A stretch of DNA of 64,000 nucleotides from Chionomys nivalis. Taxonomy: Eukaryota > Chordata > Mammalia > Rodentia > Cricetidae. The notes beneath the pieces are model-generated. The model was not told where the DNA came from. It searched no databases and worked only from the letters and a program-made list of their open reading frames with translations. Positions within the stretch are counted from its first letter, which is position 1. Each line of letters starts with the position of its first letter. Location: the NCBI RefSeq assembly GCF_950005125.1, contig NC_080090.1, forward strand, positions 44,276,001-44,340,000. Reading direction: 5' to 3'. A program made the position numbers and the translations under genes. Below, piece by piece: positions 45,441-56,869 of this stretch.

Positions 45441-45644
45441 TGATTTATTATTTATTTATGTGGGGGTGGATATTGCTTTGCGTGCACTGGCTCATGGAGG
45501 ACAGAAGAGGGTGTCAGGTCCTTTGGAGCTGGAGTGACGGGCAGTTGCAAGCTCAGCATGTCAAATATGGTTGCCAGGAGCCAAAGCCAGGTTCTGTAAA
45601 AGAGCAGGATGAACTCTTAACCATAGAGTCGTCTCTCCAGCCCC
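45441..45644 (-). mobile_element. B3 SINE
   Basis: Reverse order: ttatttatttatgtgggggt, ggaggacagaagagggtgtc, ggagctggagtgacgggcag, and tcgtctctccagcccca at the head. Confidence 0.88.
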
Positions 45645-45807
45645 AAGGTCCATCCATTCTTGAGAGGAGAGCACATCGTCTCACACTTTGCTGTCCTTAG
45701 TCTTATTACTTGTACTTTCTTGTGTTGGTTCTTAATAGTAGGCTACTAAATAATAGCAGGGCTATCTAGGATTAACATCTAAAGATACTAATGAGTTCCT
45801 TTTAAAA

Positions 45808-45914
45808 ATAGGGTCTTTCTATGGAGCTAGACTGGCCTGGTGCCTCGGTCCTGTTACAGTCTCCCGAGTTCCTGGGTACTGGAATTACAAGTATGTGTCA
45901 CCATGGCCAGCTTC
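45808..45914 (-). mobile_element. old B1-like SINE
   Basis: Shows agggtctttctatggagcta, gactggcctggtgcc, gtactggaattacaagtatg and caccatggccagc. Confidence 0.65.
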
Positions 45915-46353
45915 TAATGATGATTTGGATGGCCAACTCTGCAGAGAGCCTTTCCCAAAATGCACTGGGGATATTCCTTACAAAACATGCTGAGAGCCAC
46001 TCCCAGTATGAATTTGGAGACGGCAAGAAGAACGGAGTACATTTGTTTCATGGGCGATTGCAAGGAGTTGAGGAAAGGTGTGTGCTATAGAGATAGTTAT
46101 TCCCACACAGCCTACATTCCAGGCTTGATAAGAATAATGATTACCAGAAGCTAAAGCAACCTATTCACGGATCCTAACCACATGTAATGAGCTTTCTGCC
46201 TCTTCACAGGTTACTCAGCATGTCAAATCATCTTGCTTTAAGCAACTCATAATACAGGGCAGTTAAATTAAATGTCTGAAATATAAACACATCCATATAC
46301 AGGGAACATTCCTGTAGGTCACTCCTAGGCAAGTAACTTTTATATAGGACTCT

Positions 46354-46374
46354 ACACACACACACACACACACA
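46354..46374 (+). repeat. (CA)n microsatellite
   Basis: Short pure CA run. Confidence 0.93.
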
Positions 46375-46802
46375 ATCAATGAATGATCAAAAATGTGAAA
46401 TGTATTTTTGATTTAGCTTTGATTTTTCCACTTGATCTACACAGAATCAGAATATTTAAAAACATGGGTTCTTAAAACATGTTAGTGAGCAGTGATTGGC
46501 AGGAGACTTCACTGCAGTGGGGGATGTATGGGGATTGGGGCCTCCAGACACCCAGCTCTAGAGAGGCTTTGCCAGCTGCACCTGCACAGGAAGTATGAGT
46601 CTGTACAGACACAGTGGGCACCCCACCTCATTTCTCAATATACACCCCAAATCCAGATTTCCTGTTAAAGTCTGTTGAAAAAGACTGGAGACAAAGCCCC
46701 ACTGTGAACTGCTATACACCGTTGTAGAAAACAGGAAGAAGCTCTTCAAGAGTAAGTTGGGGGAAAATACGAATGGAGGAGTTGTGGAACAGATGTACAG
46801 AA

Positions 46803-46910
46803 GGTAAACTCCTGCAACTTTGGGGGCTTAGGCAGAAGGGGCCAGAGTTCAAGGCTAGCTTGGGCTACCACTGAGACCCAGTCTTAAACCCCAACAAAGC
46901 AAAACAGAAA
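46803..46910 (+). mobile_element. B1-like fragment
   Basis: Shows cctgcaactttgggggctta, ggcagaaggggccagagttc and aaggctagcttgggctacc. Confidence 0.5.
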
Positions 46911-47675
46911 GGCAAGGTGAGACCCTTACAGTATTTTATAATAGCTGTAGTGAATCAAGGAGAGGTGGGTTTTGCTTACATTTTCAAAGGAGAGAAGAAA
47001 AAGAAAAAAGGAAGACATTCAAAGGAATACATATGGTTTTACCCATGGTGAGATGGCAAATTCTGGACATTCCTCTGGACATTTTTGGAATTATGTAAAT
47101 GTTTTATGTAAGAAAGGACTCTAGGGGAAGAAAGAAAATCGTTGCGACAAAGGAACGTTCATGCAGGTGAGTGAGGTAAAGTCTTCCAAGTGGTCTCTGC
47201 CCAGGGAAAGCGGCTGCAGCCTGCGGGCAAAGCTCAAGCTGAATGCCATGTCCCCCGCTTACACTGTTCTGCAGCCACCATCCCCTGGGGGAAGTGGTAC
47301 TAAGGAAAGCTGCAAAGGTGTTCTGAAGCCCAGGCTGGCTGCTGACACGATCAGCTTGCTCCCTAACCATAAATACAGCAGGCATTTAAAGAAAAGCCAC
47401 GAACATGGGAGAGAATTGAGACGAAAAAGGCACCAGGATGCAGAAACAGAGCTTGCTCTCTCTGCAGAGAAAGCACAAGAAAGCTCCAGTGTTTTTAAGG
47501 GCACAGCAGGCAATGCCATCACCAGATTGTCCACAAGAGGACAAGCAGGAAGGGAACTGTGAGGAGCCCCAATGTTAAACACAAAATATCTGAACAATGA
47601 ACCCATGCACCAGAACAGGCGACGATGCTAGTGTGTGCACCTGAGTCCATATGTTATTAAAAACACCAACGTATT

Positions 47676-47821
47676 CTTTTTATTATTGTTTGTTTTGTTT
47701 TGTTTTGAGACAAGGTTTTCCCGGGAACTCTCTCTGTAGATCAGGCTGTCCTCAAATGCAGAGATCTGCCTTTCTGCCTCTCGAGTGCTGGGATTAAAGG
47801 TGTGCACCACCACTGCCTGGC
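47676..47821 (-). mobile_element. B1 SINE, moderately diverged
   Basis: A T/G-rich tail (gttttgttttgttttgag) leads into reverse B1 with gctgggattaaaggtgtgc and ccaccactgcctggc. A gtattctt flank appears on both sides. Confidence 0.9.
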
Positions 47822-48878
47822 TTCACTGTATTCTTAATATTAGCATGCAATTTTATTAAGAAACATAAGTTAAACAGGAAGTTAAGCAGTAAGCAAAAAT
47901 AGCTAAGCAAAGTGGTATCTGAAAAACAAACTTCATAATAAACGTAGAAATGTAAATTAAAACTAGATATTTTCCATCCTTCAGGAACATAAAAATAGCA
48001 CTACTATTTTCGCTATATATTTCTGCAAAACAAAATCACTCCGTGTGCCTTAAGGTCACTGATGCTTGAGGCACACACCAGGAATGTAGCAGTCCGGGTC
48101 CTGAGTGAGCCGGCTCCGATCTGCACAGCATGCTCTCAGGAGGCTGCAGTCTCTGAGCCACTCTGAAATGACTAGTTCATTCTGGCTGTCGGAGTGAGGC
48201 TTCACCTTTTCCTGAGCTGGCTAGATTATTCCAGTGTCACAGAGACTGGCTTCTCCAGAGTCAGCAATCCAAGAGTCAAGGCCTTTCGTGAGAAGCCTCA
48301 GAAGACCACGTGATTGCTTTCAGCAGCTGATGGGACAGCAGAGCCAGCTCTAATTTTGTGCGGAAGGGGGAACAAGAGCACGGGATTGAGGAGGCGGGCT
48401 ATACTGGCTGGCTGCCACCACTGTAATTTAGCTTCACAAAAAAGGGAGGCCAGAGCTGTTTGCTAACGCCATTGCTAAGTGTGTAGTCACCAACATTTTG
48501 AATGCACATATCTTTGCATACATTCTATGTGAAACATGTAGAATGTTCTACATAGTAATGCTAGCAATAATAAAAAAGGGGAAATGGAACTCTGCAAATA
48601 AAGGGCCGTGTATAAATTACAAAATACTGCGCTGTCAAATGAGCCTGGAAATGGACATATTTCTAAAACAGCACTAAGAGGGTGCACATCCAATTTAGGT
48701 AGAGAAAACCCCACACACATGAAAACTGATCTGTGTGCATACAGGTGAAGGTCCGCAGGAAATCCTGGGATAACACATCAGGAATCTTCTCAGTTACTTC
48801 AAGTAATGGGGTAGAGTTGGGGGTGGACGCAGCATTTTTGAGATCTAGGACTACCTTGTTTGAATTAAGTTAAAATAA

Positions 48879-49272
48879 CTTTAATAATTTTTTTTTTTTT
48901 TTTTTTTTTTTGGTTTTTCGAGACAGGGTTTCTCTGTGGCTGTGGAGCCTGTCCTAGAACTAGCTCTGTAGACCAGGCTGGTCTCGAACTCACAGAGATC
49001 CGCCTGCCTCTGCCTCCCAAGTGCTGGGATTAAAGGCGTGCGCCACCACCGCCCGGCCCTTTAATAATTTTTTAAAGATTTTATTTATTTATTATGTATA
49101 CAACATTCTGCCTCCGTGTATGTCCGCATGCCAGAAGAGGGCGCCAGATCTCATTACAGATGGCTGAGAGCCACCATGTGGTTGCTGGGAATTGAACTCA
49201 GGACCTCTGGAAGAGCAGCCAGTGCTCTTAACCATTGAGCCATCTCTCCAGCCCCTAACTTTAATAATTTAA
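48879..49272 (-). mobile_element. B2 SINE with a younger B1 in its tail
   Basis: The reverse B2 body is 49070-49256 (ccagaagagggcgccagatc ... gccatctctccagcccc). The B1 is 48889-49058. The text ctttaataattt occurs three times (48879, about 49059, about 49260): the outer pair is the B2 target duplication, and the middle copy was created by the B1 insertion. Confidence 0.9.
48889..49058 (-). mobile_element. young B1 SINE nested in the B2 tail
   Basis: A T21-like tail, ggtttttcgagacagggttt, and a complete reverse B1 to accaccgcccggcc. Confidence 0.94.
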
Positions 49273-49442
49273 GCATCTGGAAACGGGTAAGCTAGCGTGA
49301 GGGCAATCCAGTGTGTTTCTGTGTCATGCCCTGCCAGGCCTTACAGTAGTGATGTAGCTTTCTGGAACTCCTTCTGGCTTACTTATGAATTGCCTGTTAG
49401 TTAGAAAGTGCAGATTGCTAAACAAGTCTTTAGACAACCAAA

Positions 49443-49552
49443 AGGCCAGGTTTGGTGGTTTGTCTCTGTAATCCTAGCACTCGAGAGTCTGAAGCAGGAG
49501 GATTGCACTGAGTTTGAGACTGGCATGGGCTACAAAACAACGAAGGCTCGGG
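49443..49552 (+). mobile_element. old B1-like SINE
   Basis: Shows aggccaggtttggtggtttg, tgtaatcctagcactcgag, gagtttgagactggcatggg. Confidence 0.72.
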
Positions 49553-49959
49553 AGTGTTGCAGTTAGCGCCCACTTAGCCTTTCGGTTTGAGTTTCACTAG
49601 GGATACGACATACCTGCTAGCTAGTGTTGATTGAGGCAGTTTTGGCAAATCTAGAGGAAACAACTATGTGCAATAAATCAGCTGGAACTTGCATTGGCTT
49701 AGTCTCCATTTCTCTCCAAAGTATTTAAGGAAGGCATGCCTGAATCTATTAGCTTGTGAGATTTCCTCAGAACCTAAGGAAAACCACAGCACTTCTATTA
49801 TTACAGACCCTTAGAATTTAGAATAACTTATAGAGAAGTCAGGGGTTCTAAGAACAAGTGTGCCTTTCCCAGTCACCACTGCTGTTAAAGCATCCCAGAA
49901 ACATCCATAAAATGGTACCCATAAACTCCTGAATCTGTAGCTTTACATTCTGGGAAGAA

Positions 49960-50035
49960 GGGATTGGGACAGAATCTTGTCTGTATTGCCATTTACTGAA
50001 CTCTTTGGACAAGGCATTTAACTTTTTTGGTCTTG
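49960..50035 (+). repeat. MIR fragment
   Basis: Text ttgccatttactgaactctt, tggacaaggcatttaactt corresponds to the MIR core (ttgggcaagttacttaac type). Confidence 0.45.
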
Positions 50036-50671
50036 AGTTTTTTTTTTTGTTGTTGTTGTTTTTGTCTTGTGTTTTTTGTTGTGAGAAAATGACAAGTCCA
50101 AGCTAAACCATCTCTAATCTTGTGGATCTCAAAATTCCATGGCAAGGTGAACGTTTCTGTAGGCGTCTCTCAGTTAGAGGCACTTCTGTCCTTGTAAACT
50201 GATCTTCTTGCTTTGAGGATGCAAATAGTAAACAACAAAACACCAATAGTAAACAACACTGCAGAGAAAGCAGTCAGTGCAACTGGTTGGGGGGAGATGT
50301 GGGATTTACAGTCTTAGGAGCAATGACCACCAAAGCAAATGGCCAAACTATCAGAAGCAGGATATTGGCCTGGCCTGGTGTTATTCCTGGTCCCCTCTCA
50401 TGCATTTTGCAGCTATACAGGAGAGGGTTACTATGAAAGAGCATAACTACTCTGTGAAGTGTGCCCTCTGTGGGCACCTGGATTATGAACGAGGCTGGAC
50501 TGTCAGCCCGCTTGCCTAGCTCACCAGCTCCCTTACTGCTGTACTTCTTCACAAACTAATGAGAATTTTCTCAGATTTCCATACCATCCCTCAACAATTA
50601 AAAAATATATTAGCGCCTATTTGTCTCTCTGCACTGAAACTCTCATGGGAGACATTTCAGTGTGGAAACTC

Positions 50672-50742
50672 GGGGGCAGCTCAGAGCTAAAGCACTTCCC
50701 TAGCATATGCAAGGCCCTGAGATCAATCTCCAAATGTCCAAC
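50672..50742 (+). mobile_element. ID-like SINE head
   Basis: Text gcagctcagagctaaagcac, ttccctagcatatgcaaggc, cctgagatcaatctccaa follows the tRNA-Ala-derived ID element. Confidence 0.65.
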
Positions 50743-51031
50743 CACCCTTGCTCCTCACTCTGCCACATAAGGACTCAGTAAAAGCTGGAATGTATTCTCT
50801 GGGAAGATGAAGTCGAGCAGTTCTTTCAACAAGTCTAGCACGGTCGCACTGACAGAGAGCTGCAGACCTGGAGGTTTCCGGATCTCAGGGTTGACCACTA
50901 AAGCTCAGCGGAGCTCATGCCCTCACCAAGACACAGCTGCTGTCCAGTCTCTCCAGCTGCAGGTGCCAGGCCATTTTGGCTGCTATGAATAATTCCAAGT
51001 CTGAGAGTTCCATAAGATTAATATTTAAGGA

Positions 51032-51199
51032 GCCGGGCGGTGGTGGCGCACGCCTTTAATCCCAGCACTTGGGAGGCAGAGGCAGGTGGATCTCTGTGAG
51101 TTCGAGACCAGCCTGGTCTACAAGAGCTAGTTCCAGGACAGGCTCCAAAAACCACAGAGAAACCCTGTCTCGAAAAACCAAAAAAAAAAAAAAAAAAAA
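51032..51199 (+). mobile_element. young full-length B1 SINE
   Basis: Starts gccgggcggtggtggcgcac, complete to ccctgtctcgaaaaacc plus an A20 tail. It lies just beyond the putative Ngly1 3' end. Confidence 0.95.
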
Positions 51200-51849
51200 C
51201 TAAACAAGGCAGATGATTTTAAAGACAGAGCCTCATGTAGCCAAGTATAGCCTTGTATTCTTTCTTCATCCTCCTTTATTCAGTTTATCTGATTGCTTTA
51301 CACAGGGTCATGCTAGAACATATTTATGAGAAAAAGAGAAATGTAACTTTTTAGCAAGGGAGTAATTTGCAAAAGCTGGCCTATAATTTAAAAGTTGGTA
51401 AATAGCTAAATATGCTGATTTAAATAGGAGAGATGAAGTTTAATGACAATTTTTTGTCATTAAACTTTCCATGATTCTAATATTTTTATTGAATTGGCAT
51501 TGAAACCTATAACTAGAAACAGATTCATAGAACTTAAACTATGATGAGCTACTGCACAGTACACCAAGACATGTCTCACATGTGGTCTGCTTTCTGTCTA
51601 GTGGCCATATCTCATTCATATTACCCACCTTTCTCATACAATGCAGTTTCAAAGCCAAGAATACTTTATTCAGTGAGGTAGCTTATAACTCAAAGCTACC
51701 AAGTTCCCATACATTATGGAATTTGCAATGTTATCTTTGAATTTAAGTTGTGTTACATGTTTTCAGAACCTGTGTATACTGACGTAGTTTTTAATGTTCA
51801 TCATACCCAGAAAAGCCTGTTTTTAGTAAAGATAAGCACTGAAAGGTAT

Positions 51850-52347
51850 AAGACAAAATAATTTGCTTTATTTTTTTAACTGTCCATACATTTACAATCA
51901 TAAAAACCTTCATGCATATAACTTAAGAGATACTTGACTTTCATATTTATTCAAAATCAAGAGTGTTGGGAAAATCTAATCAGAAAATATTAAGTGTCTA
52001 GCAGCCCCAGATTTTATAAGTCATGAGCAGATTTAATCACGAATCCCATTATTTTTCTCTTACAAGTCTACCAAACATGTTTAGATTAGAATTTCATATG
52101 GTTACTCTATGGCAAATATCTTACACCAAAGTTTAGTCACAGCTAGAAGTGAGTTTTTAATTGAAGATTTCTTATGGTCCACACTATGAAGATACATTTT
52201 AATGAGGATTACATGATATATACCCAGCAAAAGAAACCTGTTGGACAGGGCAGTGAACTGCCAACTAGACGCACATTGAGCTAACATGCAACTGGAGGCC
52301 ATGGCTTGTCCCTGACTGTGGCCAGTTTGTCCCTGAAGTTCAGGTTT
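51850..52347 (-). other. Ngly1: probable Ngly1 3' untranslated region
   Basis: AT-rich sequence following the Ngly1 stop, free of recognisable SINEs, up to the candidate poly(A) signals. The end is approximate. Confidence 0.5.
51867..51872 (-). terminator. Ngly1: putative Ngly1 poly(A) signal
   Basis: On the minus strand AATAAA (gttaaaaaaataaagc) lies about 475 bases past the stop codon, with T-rich sequence (attattttgtctt) after it. A second AATAAA is at 51951-51946, about 400 bases past the stop. Which is used cannot be told from sequence. Confidence 0.4.
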
Positions 52348-52523
52348 TCAGAGGTCACTTAATTCTATAATTATCTCCAGGCCATTTTCTCCAGGGTCAC
52401 TTAAGCTTTGCCTAAACAGCTGGGTATGTTGCCAAGCAACGCCTCCATCTCCTCTGCTTAATTCTGCTTCCAATGTGACTTCTGTGGCACCAGAAAAATC
52501 ATTATAGGAACGAATATTTTTAT
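52348..52523 (-). CDS. Ngly1: Ngly1 last coding exon (end of PAW domain)
   Basis: On the minus strand the acceptor is ctccaacag|AT at 52524/52523. The exon completes a split Asp codon (G|AT) and encodes KNIRSYNDFSGATEV, LEAELSRGD and AWQHTQLFRQSL blocks, ending LEIIIELSDL and TGA at 52350-52348. Human NGLY1 ends in almost the same text (IIIKFSDL). NGLY1 is the cytosolic peptide:N-glycanase that removes N-linked glycans from misfolded glycoproteins exported from the ER for proteasomal degradation. This exon forms the end of the mannose-binding PAW domain. Length (2 nt plus 57 codons and stop) and phase fit the preceding exon exactly. Confidence 0.97.
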
Positions 52524-52921
52524 CTGTTGGAGGGAAAAAAGAATTCGCATTTGAGTTTCGGTAAACTGAAAAGCACTGAGAGGTTTGAAACACACTTCTT
52601 ATAGGACTGACACAGTTAAACCCTTTAAAAGCAGACATTTTTCTTTACACAAGAAATTTATCCTTTGGAACATAGAAATTATTTTTTTCTTCCTGCATTT
52701 GTTTCACCACGCAAACATACACACACGCACACACATACAATGCACTCAAACACACACACAATGCACTCAAGCACACACATACACACACACACACACGCAC
52801 ACCCATCAACCTGTCTAACACAAAATGAGATGAAATATTTTACCATAGCAATGGGAACAACTGTTGGTACACCTCAGCCAAATGCACGCAGCCCACAGGT
52901 GTTGAGCACCCTGGCACCCAC
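52524..52921 (-). other. Ngly1: Ngly1 intron between the last two coding exons
   Basis: A short intron of 398 bp with donor G|GTGGGT at 52921 and acceptor CAG at 52524. It is occupied by a CA-rich repeat (52716-52802) antisense to the gene. Intron phase is 1. Confidence 0.93.
52716..52802 (+). repeat. imperfect (CA)n tract in Ngly1 intron
   Basis: CA repeats broken by catac, caatgcactc and acgc variants, including a repeated caatgcactcaa(a/g)ca block. Confidence 0.93.
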
Positions 52922-53099
52922 CTCCCAGTAGGTTGACTTGAGCTGCGTCAGACCGCAGTTTCCACCTCACGGATCCACTCTCAAAGCTCTGGCTACTCGT
53001 TCTGACGGAAACGTTATCTATTTTGAGGCCAGCTGACCCACACTCAAACTTCCAGGAAATATACGCAAAAGATGATCCTTCTTTTCGGGCCAAATACAC
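52922..53099 (-). CDS. Ngly1: Ngly1 penultimate coding exon (PAW domain)
   Basis: On the minus strand the acceptor gacttttag|GTG at 53100/53099 opens 59 codons plus one base. The residues run VYLARKEGSSFAYISWKFEC, then GSAGLKIDNVSVRTSSQSF, then WKLRSDAAQVNLLG, and the exon ends before the donor GTGGGT at 52921. The peptide follows human NGLY1 (VYLARKEGSSFAYISWKFEC is a recognisable landmark) without insertion or deletion. The segment forms beta strands of the PAW carbohydrate-binding fold, including aromatic residues in AYISWKFEC. The frame joins the exons at 60969-61154 (phase 0) and 52348-52523 (phase 1). Confidence 0.97.
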
Positions 53100-53689
53100 C
53101 TAAAAGTCAGGGCAAGTGGGAGGGATTTTCGGAAGAAATCAAACAGTGTAGAAAACTAAAGTCTCATCACTTCATGAACACATAATCATTAAAAATGAAA
53201 TTTTTCTGACTAAAAAGACTGTCATCACCTTTTCTGTCACTGTCAGCAATATTTCCGGTGGCATCTTTTGGTACGCAGACAGTTACCACAGTACATGTGT
53301 CCCTCAACTATAGTCTCTCTAGAAGTTCATTATCTAAAGGAAGCATCAAGAGGAGCCATGAGCATGAATCCTCCTTACAAATGACTGATGAGCTCGGACT
53401 CAACTCCTCAGTCAGGATTTTCAGGCCTACTTTCCTACAGTGAGGCCACAGCCTCTCCGTGGACATGACATCTGCTCAGCCACCACTAAGAGCTGCCAAG
53501 GGGACACACAGGCCTGCCTTTCTAGTGCACTCCCTGTTCGCTCACAAGCAGCGCTCCTAAGCAGCGCTCCTTCCCACCTTAAAGAGTCACAGTCTAAGGA
53601 GCCCAGGTCTACAGGCTGTCCTGCCACAGGAGCCCTCTATGTGTGTCACGAGACTCACATCTATACCCCGGCCTCTGTAGGCTGACCCA

Positions 53690-53942
53690 CACTCAGTCCC
53701 TCTAGTAGCCCAGGATTCTTCTGTCTGCACTAGCCAGACAGAACAGCACTTGTATCCAGCCCTGCCTCCACTGCTCTGTCCTAGCCTCTCTCATCAAGTC
53801 TCACTTCCTCCATGACATCTGCCTAGTCTACCATGTATCTCAGGTCCCAGGGTCTTGCCTTAAATCTAAACTTTTAGCATTCAAACCCTTCACAATCTCA
53901 TCACGCCTGGACTTGCCAGCCCTCACCCCAGTGTAGTAGTTT
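53690..53942 (+). repeat. possible L2 remnant
   Basis: Ends with attcaaacccttcacaatct, resembling a conserved L2 block, preceded by pyrimidine-rich text of the same kind. Confidence 0.35.
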
Positions 53943-54889
53943 CCTGGGCTTCTGTCTGATATAACCACATCAAAAGTGCTCGGGGGTACAGGCACTGGAC
54001 TCATGGGGAGAGGCTTCTAATAAACATAGTAGTTATCAAGCATTAATATATAATTATATAATACACACAGATGAACATATATTCAAATTGACTGGTTCAT
54101 TTAGAAACATATAACTGATACTTTGTAAATATGGGTCAAATGGCTGACAGGACCACATGAGTCACACCTACTGTGGCAGCGTCTTACTATATATGTACTA
54201 TTTTGTATTCTAGTCTCTATAATGGGGTGAAATCAACCCACTATTATTCTACTTACTCTATTTTTCTCCAGGTTAAATACACTTGTGTGGGTAAATATAT
54301 TTGGGAAGAGGGAATCTTAATTGAGAAAATTACCCTTCCTGATTATTCCAAAAGGCAGAAGAAAGTAGAATATAAAGAAAAACATGTGGATCTATAGCTC
54401 TTAGTTCATATCCAACAATATAAGTATGGTTCACATTAATGTGCAAGGGGCCGAAAACAAGAACTTACCAGAAGCTAATGCTGCCTAGTATAAGATGAGA
54501 TAGTGTTTCTAAACTGTGTGTTTGTAGGAAAAAATTCAAGAACATAAATCTGAAAACATACTACAGAAGTTGTAGCTAGTGATGAAAACTTTATTCTGCA
54601 ACAAAGTATCTGGAAAGTGAAGCTGTACTTGGGGTACATTATAGATGAGGAATGACCTGGGTAAGGTGAATACAAAACTCAGTTAGAATCAGTCTTAGTG
54701 CCAGATACTCCAGGCTACTAGTGATTAGAACATGGCAGAATAGAAAACAGCATATATAAATACAGCACCAGTCAGTTTTTTTTAAAAAAAATAAATACTA
54801 AAAAAAATCAAGTATTGAGAAACACATCTCACCTGAAAATAAGAAAAGCAGTTCACTTTTTATTTTTAGCAATTTAAGTTTATTCGAAT

Positions 54890-55060
54890 GGCCAGGCGGT
54901 GGTGGCGCACGCCTTTAATCCCAGCACTCGGGAGGTAGAGGCAGGCGGATCTCTGTGAGTTCGAGACCAGCCTGGTCTACAAGAGCTAGTTCCAAGACAG
55001 GCTCCAAAACCACAGAGAAACCCTGTCTTGAAAAACAAAAACAAAACAAACAAAAAAAAA
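54890..55060 (+). mobile_element. young B1 SINE
   Basis: Starts ggccaggcggtggtggcgca, complete, with a (AAAAC)-rich tail. It lies antisense to Ngly1. Confidence 0.94.
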
Positions 55061-55184
55061 TGAATACTAGATAAATTCATTTGCTTAAAGGGGGGCACAT
55101 TTAGTTAACACTACAAAATAAACTGGTTACATATATATGCATGAAGGCAAGTCTAAGGAGTACAGTCTTGATTAGATGATGTGG

Positions 55185-55405
55185 GAGGGCCCATGCCTGG
55201 TCTTTACTGTATAAGAGAGCAAACTGAACTAGCCATGAGGAAGAACCTAGCAAGCAGCCCCCGCCCCCTGCAGCTGCCCCATGACCTTTGCCTGACTTCC
55301 CTCAGGACTACAAAGGTGTAAGATGGAACCCCCTTTCCTCCTCAAGCTGTTTTTGGTAATGTTTTATCATACCAATAGAAACTCTAGCGAGGACAATACT
55401 CATTA
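55185..55405 (+). repeat. rodent interspersed repeat, 3' part
   Basis: Ends with ccctttcctcctcaagctgt, ttttggtaatgttttatcat, accaatagaaactctagc, a common rodent repeat terminus. Family not named. Confidence 0.5.
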
Positions 55406-55478
55406 ATGTGAAATGTTATCAGAATTAGTAAATTAGAGATAATATATCTATTGAACAATCTTGCTCTAAGAAGATGGT

Positions 55479-55720
55479 CTTGGGGACTGGAGAGACGACT
55501 CAGCTGTTAAGAGAATGTCTTGTTCTTAGAGAGGACCTGAATTCCATTCCTTGCACTGACATTAGGTGGCTCACAACTTCTTGTATCTCTATCTACAGAA
55601 GATCTGATTTCCCCTTCTGGGCTCACTGCCACAGGCACCTGCGCGGCACAGGCAGGCAGATCTCTGCATTTCAGGCCAGCCAGACAGCACGATCCTGCAG
55701 CAACCCCACCCCAGGATATG
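55479..55720 (+). mobile_element. B2-type SINE, followed by B1-like piece
   Basis: Head gggactggagagacgactca, cagctgttaagagaatg and aggacctgaattccattcc; after 55640 a short aggcaggcagatctctgc piece of B1 type. Confidence 0.72.
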
Positions 55721-56527
55721 TATAGTCAACCATTGTTTGCTGTTCATAAGCTCAGAAGTGTGGAACTGTCAAATCCATGTAAGTTCAGGACTACCTCACT
55801 ATAGCACCCTCTGGTGTTCACAATTTCCCAGTCTGTTTTTCATGTAGCTATTTGTAAAAAGAACCTGGGACCCTGGGACCCTGTGATGGTACTATGTTCC
55901 CTGGGAGTCACTGGTCTCAACTATTTTAAACTACTGGGTCTCCATCTAAGGATCAGTCACAGCCTGATGCACCTGTAAGGGGGTGGCTACTAAAGACTGT
56001 TATTTAGGAAAGAGAAGCCAAACAAAGGGGCTACCAGAAGAAAGGTGACTGGAGAGAACTAAGTCTAGGAGAAAGCAGTGAAGACAAAAATGGACATTTC
56101 TAGCTCAATAAACATTTCTAAGTCCATGTTTCCCCTAGTGGACGAGCCTCAAATACAGTCATCGAAAGTACACCAGTACACTAAGGAACGTACAGCCTGT
56201 GGGTGAAGTGCATGACACCAACTACACCAATGGGTGAGATTTCAGAACTGAGAACGTTTGCTGAGACTTTCTGACTTTTAGTGAGGGTTGAAGAACTTCA
56301 GCTTGGACTGTTGAGGTTCACTCTAAGCACTCCACTCATTCCACAGGCACCCTGTGGGCACCCTTCCCACAGATGCCCTGCAGAGCGGTTGGACTTCAAG
56401 GGACTTTAATTCACTACTGGCACACTGGTATTGCTCATGAATCCTAATTTTGGTTATTCTATTTTACCAATGAAATGAAAATGAATCCACTTTCAGTTGC
56501 TCTGTATTTAAATCCTTCTGTGTTATT

Positions 56528-56622
56528 TCTGACTCATTTCACCCCTAGCTTCTGAAGTTACTTCTTTGGGGTACTAGTACAATAATAGTATTACCTGCCT
56601 GAGCACCCCATACTTCCTGATT
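56528..56622 (+). repeat. MIR fragment
   Basis: Text ctactagtacaataatagta-type core (56573-56595) with ttacctgcctgagc, as in MIR. Confidence 0.4.
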
Positions 56623-56648
56623 AAATAACTGCAAGATAATTTGAGTTC

Positions 56649-56849
56649 TGTGTAGGGATATAGCCCCACCCATTGGGGGCGTGTTCGCCTCGGGCTAATG
56701 TTTACTGATAAATCTGCTGGGCTGATCCCAGCAGCCCCTTTTCTCCGCTTTTCCTGTTCTCCGCAGGAACCTGTGGTCCTGTAAGTCTATTTCCCTATTA
56801 AAGCTGTATATATTTTTATAATCTGTCTGCATTCATTTATGTCGTCACA
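56649..56849 (+). mobile_element. short LTR-like element
   Basis: Starts tgtgtagggatatagcccca and ends tttatgtcgtcaca (TG...CA, 201 bp). It contains ccctattaaagctgta, a poly(A)-signal variant near its 3' part, as in compact class II LTRs. Flanks gagttc and gactgc agree at 4 of 6 bases, compatible with a decayed 6-bp duplication. Confidence 0.5.
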
Positions 56850-56869
56850 GACTGCAGAACATAGCATTT

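Larger units (their letters stand above)
13370..51850. other. Top2b-Ngly1 intergenic interval
   Basis: About 38 kb between the Top2b promoter and the putative 3' end of Ngly1, with no supportable exon of a third gene. Stretches where I recognise neither gene nor repeat: 13370-14440, 15720-16350, 16390-17680, 17805-19370, 20920-21525, 22235-22975, 23710-24210, 24570-25070, 25840-26625, 26850-27460, 28000-28440, 29420-30590, 32530-34790, 35050-35920, 38990-39620, 40670-42270, 42460-43250, 43380-45440, 45915-46350, 46910-47670, 47825-48875, 50040-50670 and 51200-51850. These may hold regulatory elements that only cross-species comparison would show. Confidence 0.75.

Noticed and set aside
47161..47562. 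133-codon frame rich in Lys/Arg/Ser
   Set aside because: No recognisable domain and an open frame exists on the opposite strand; treated as chance.
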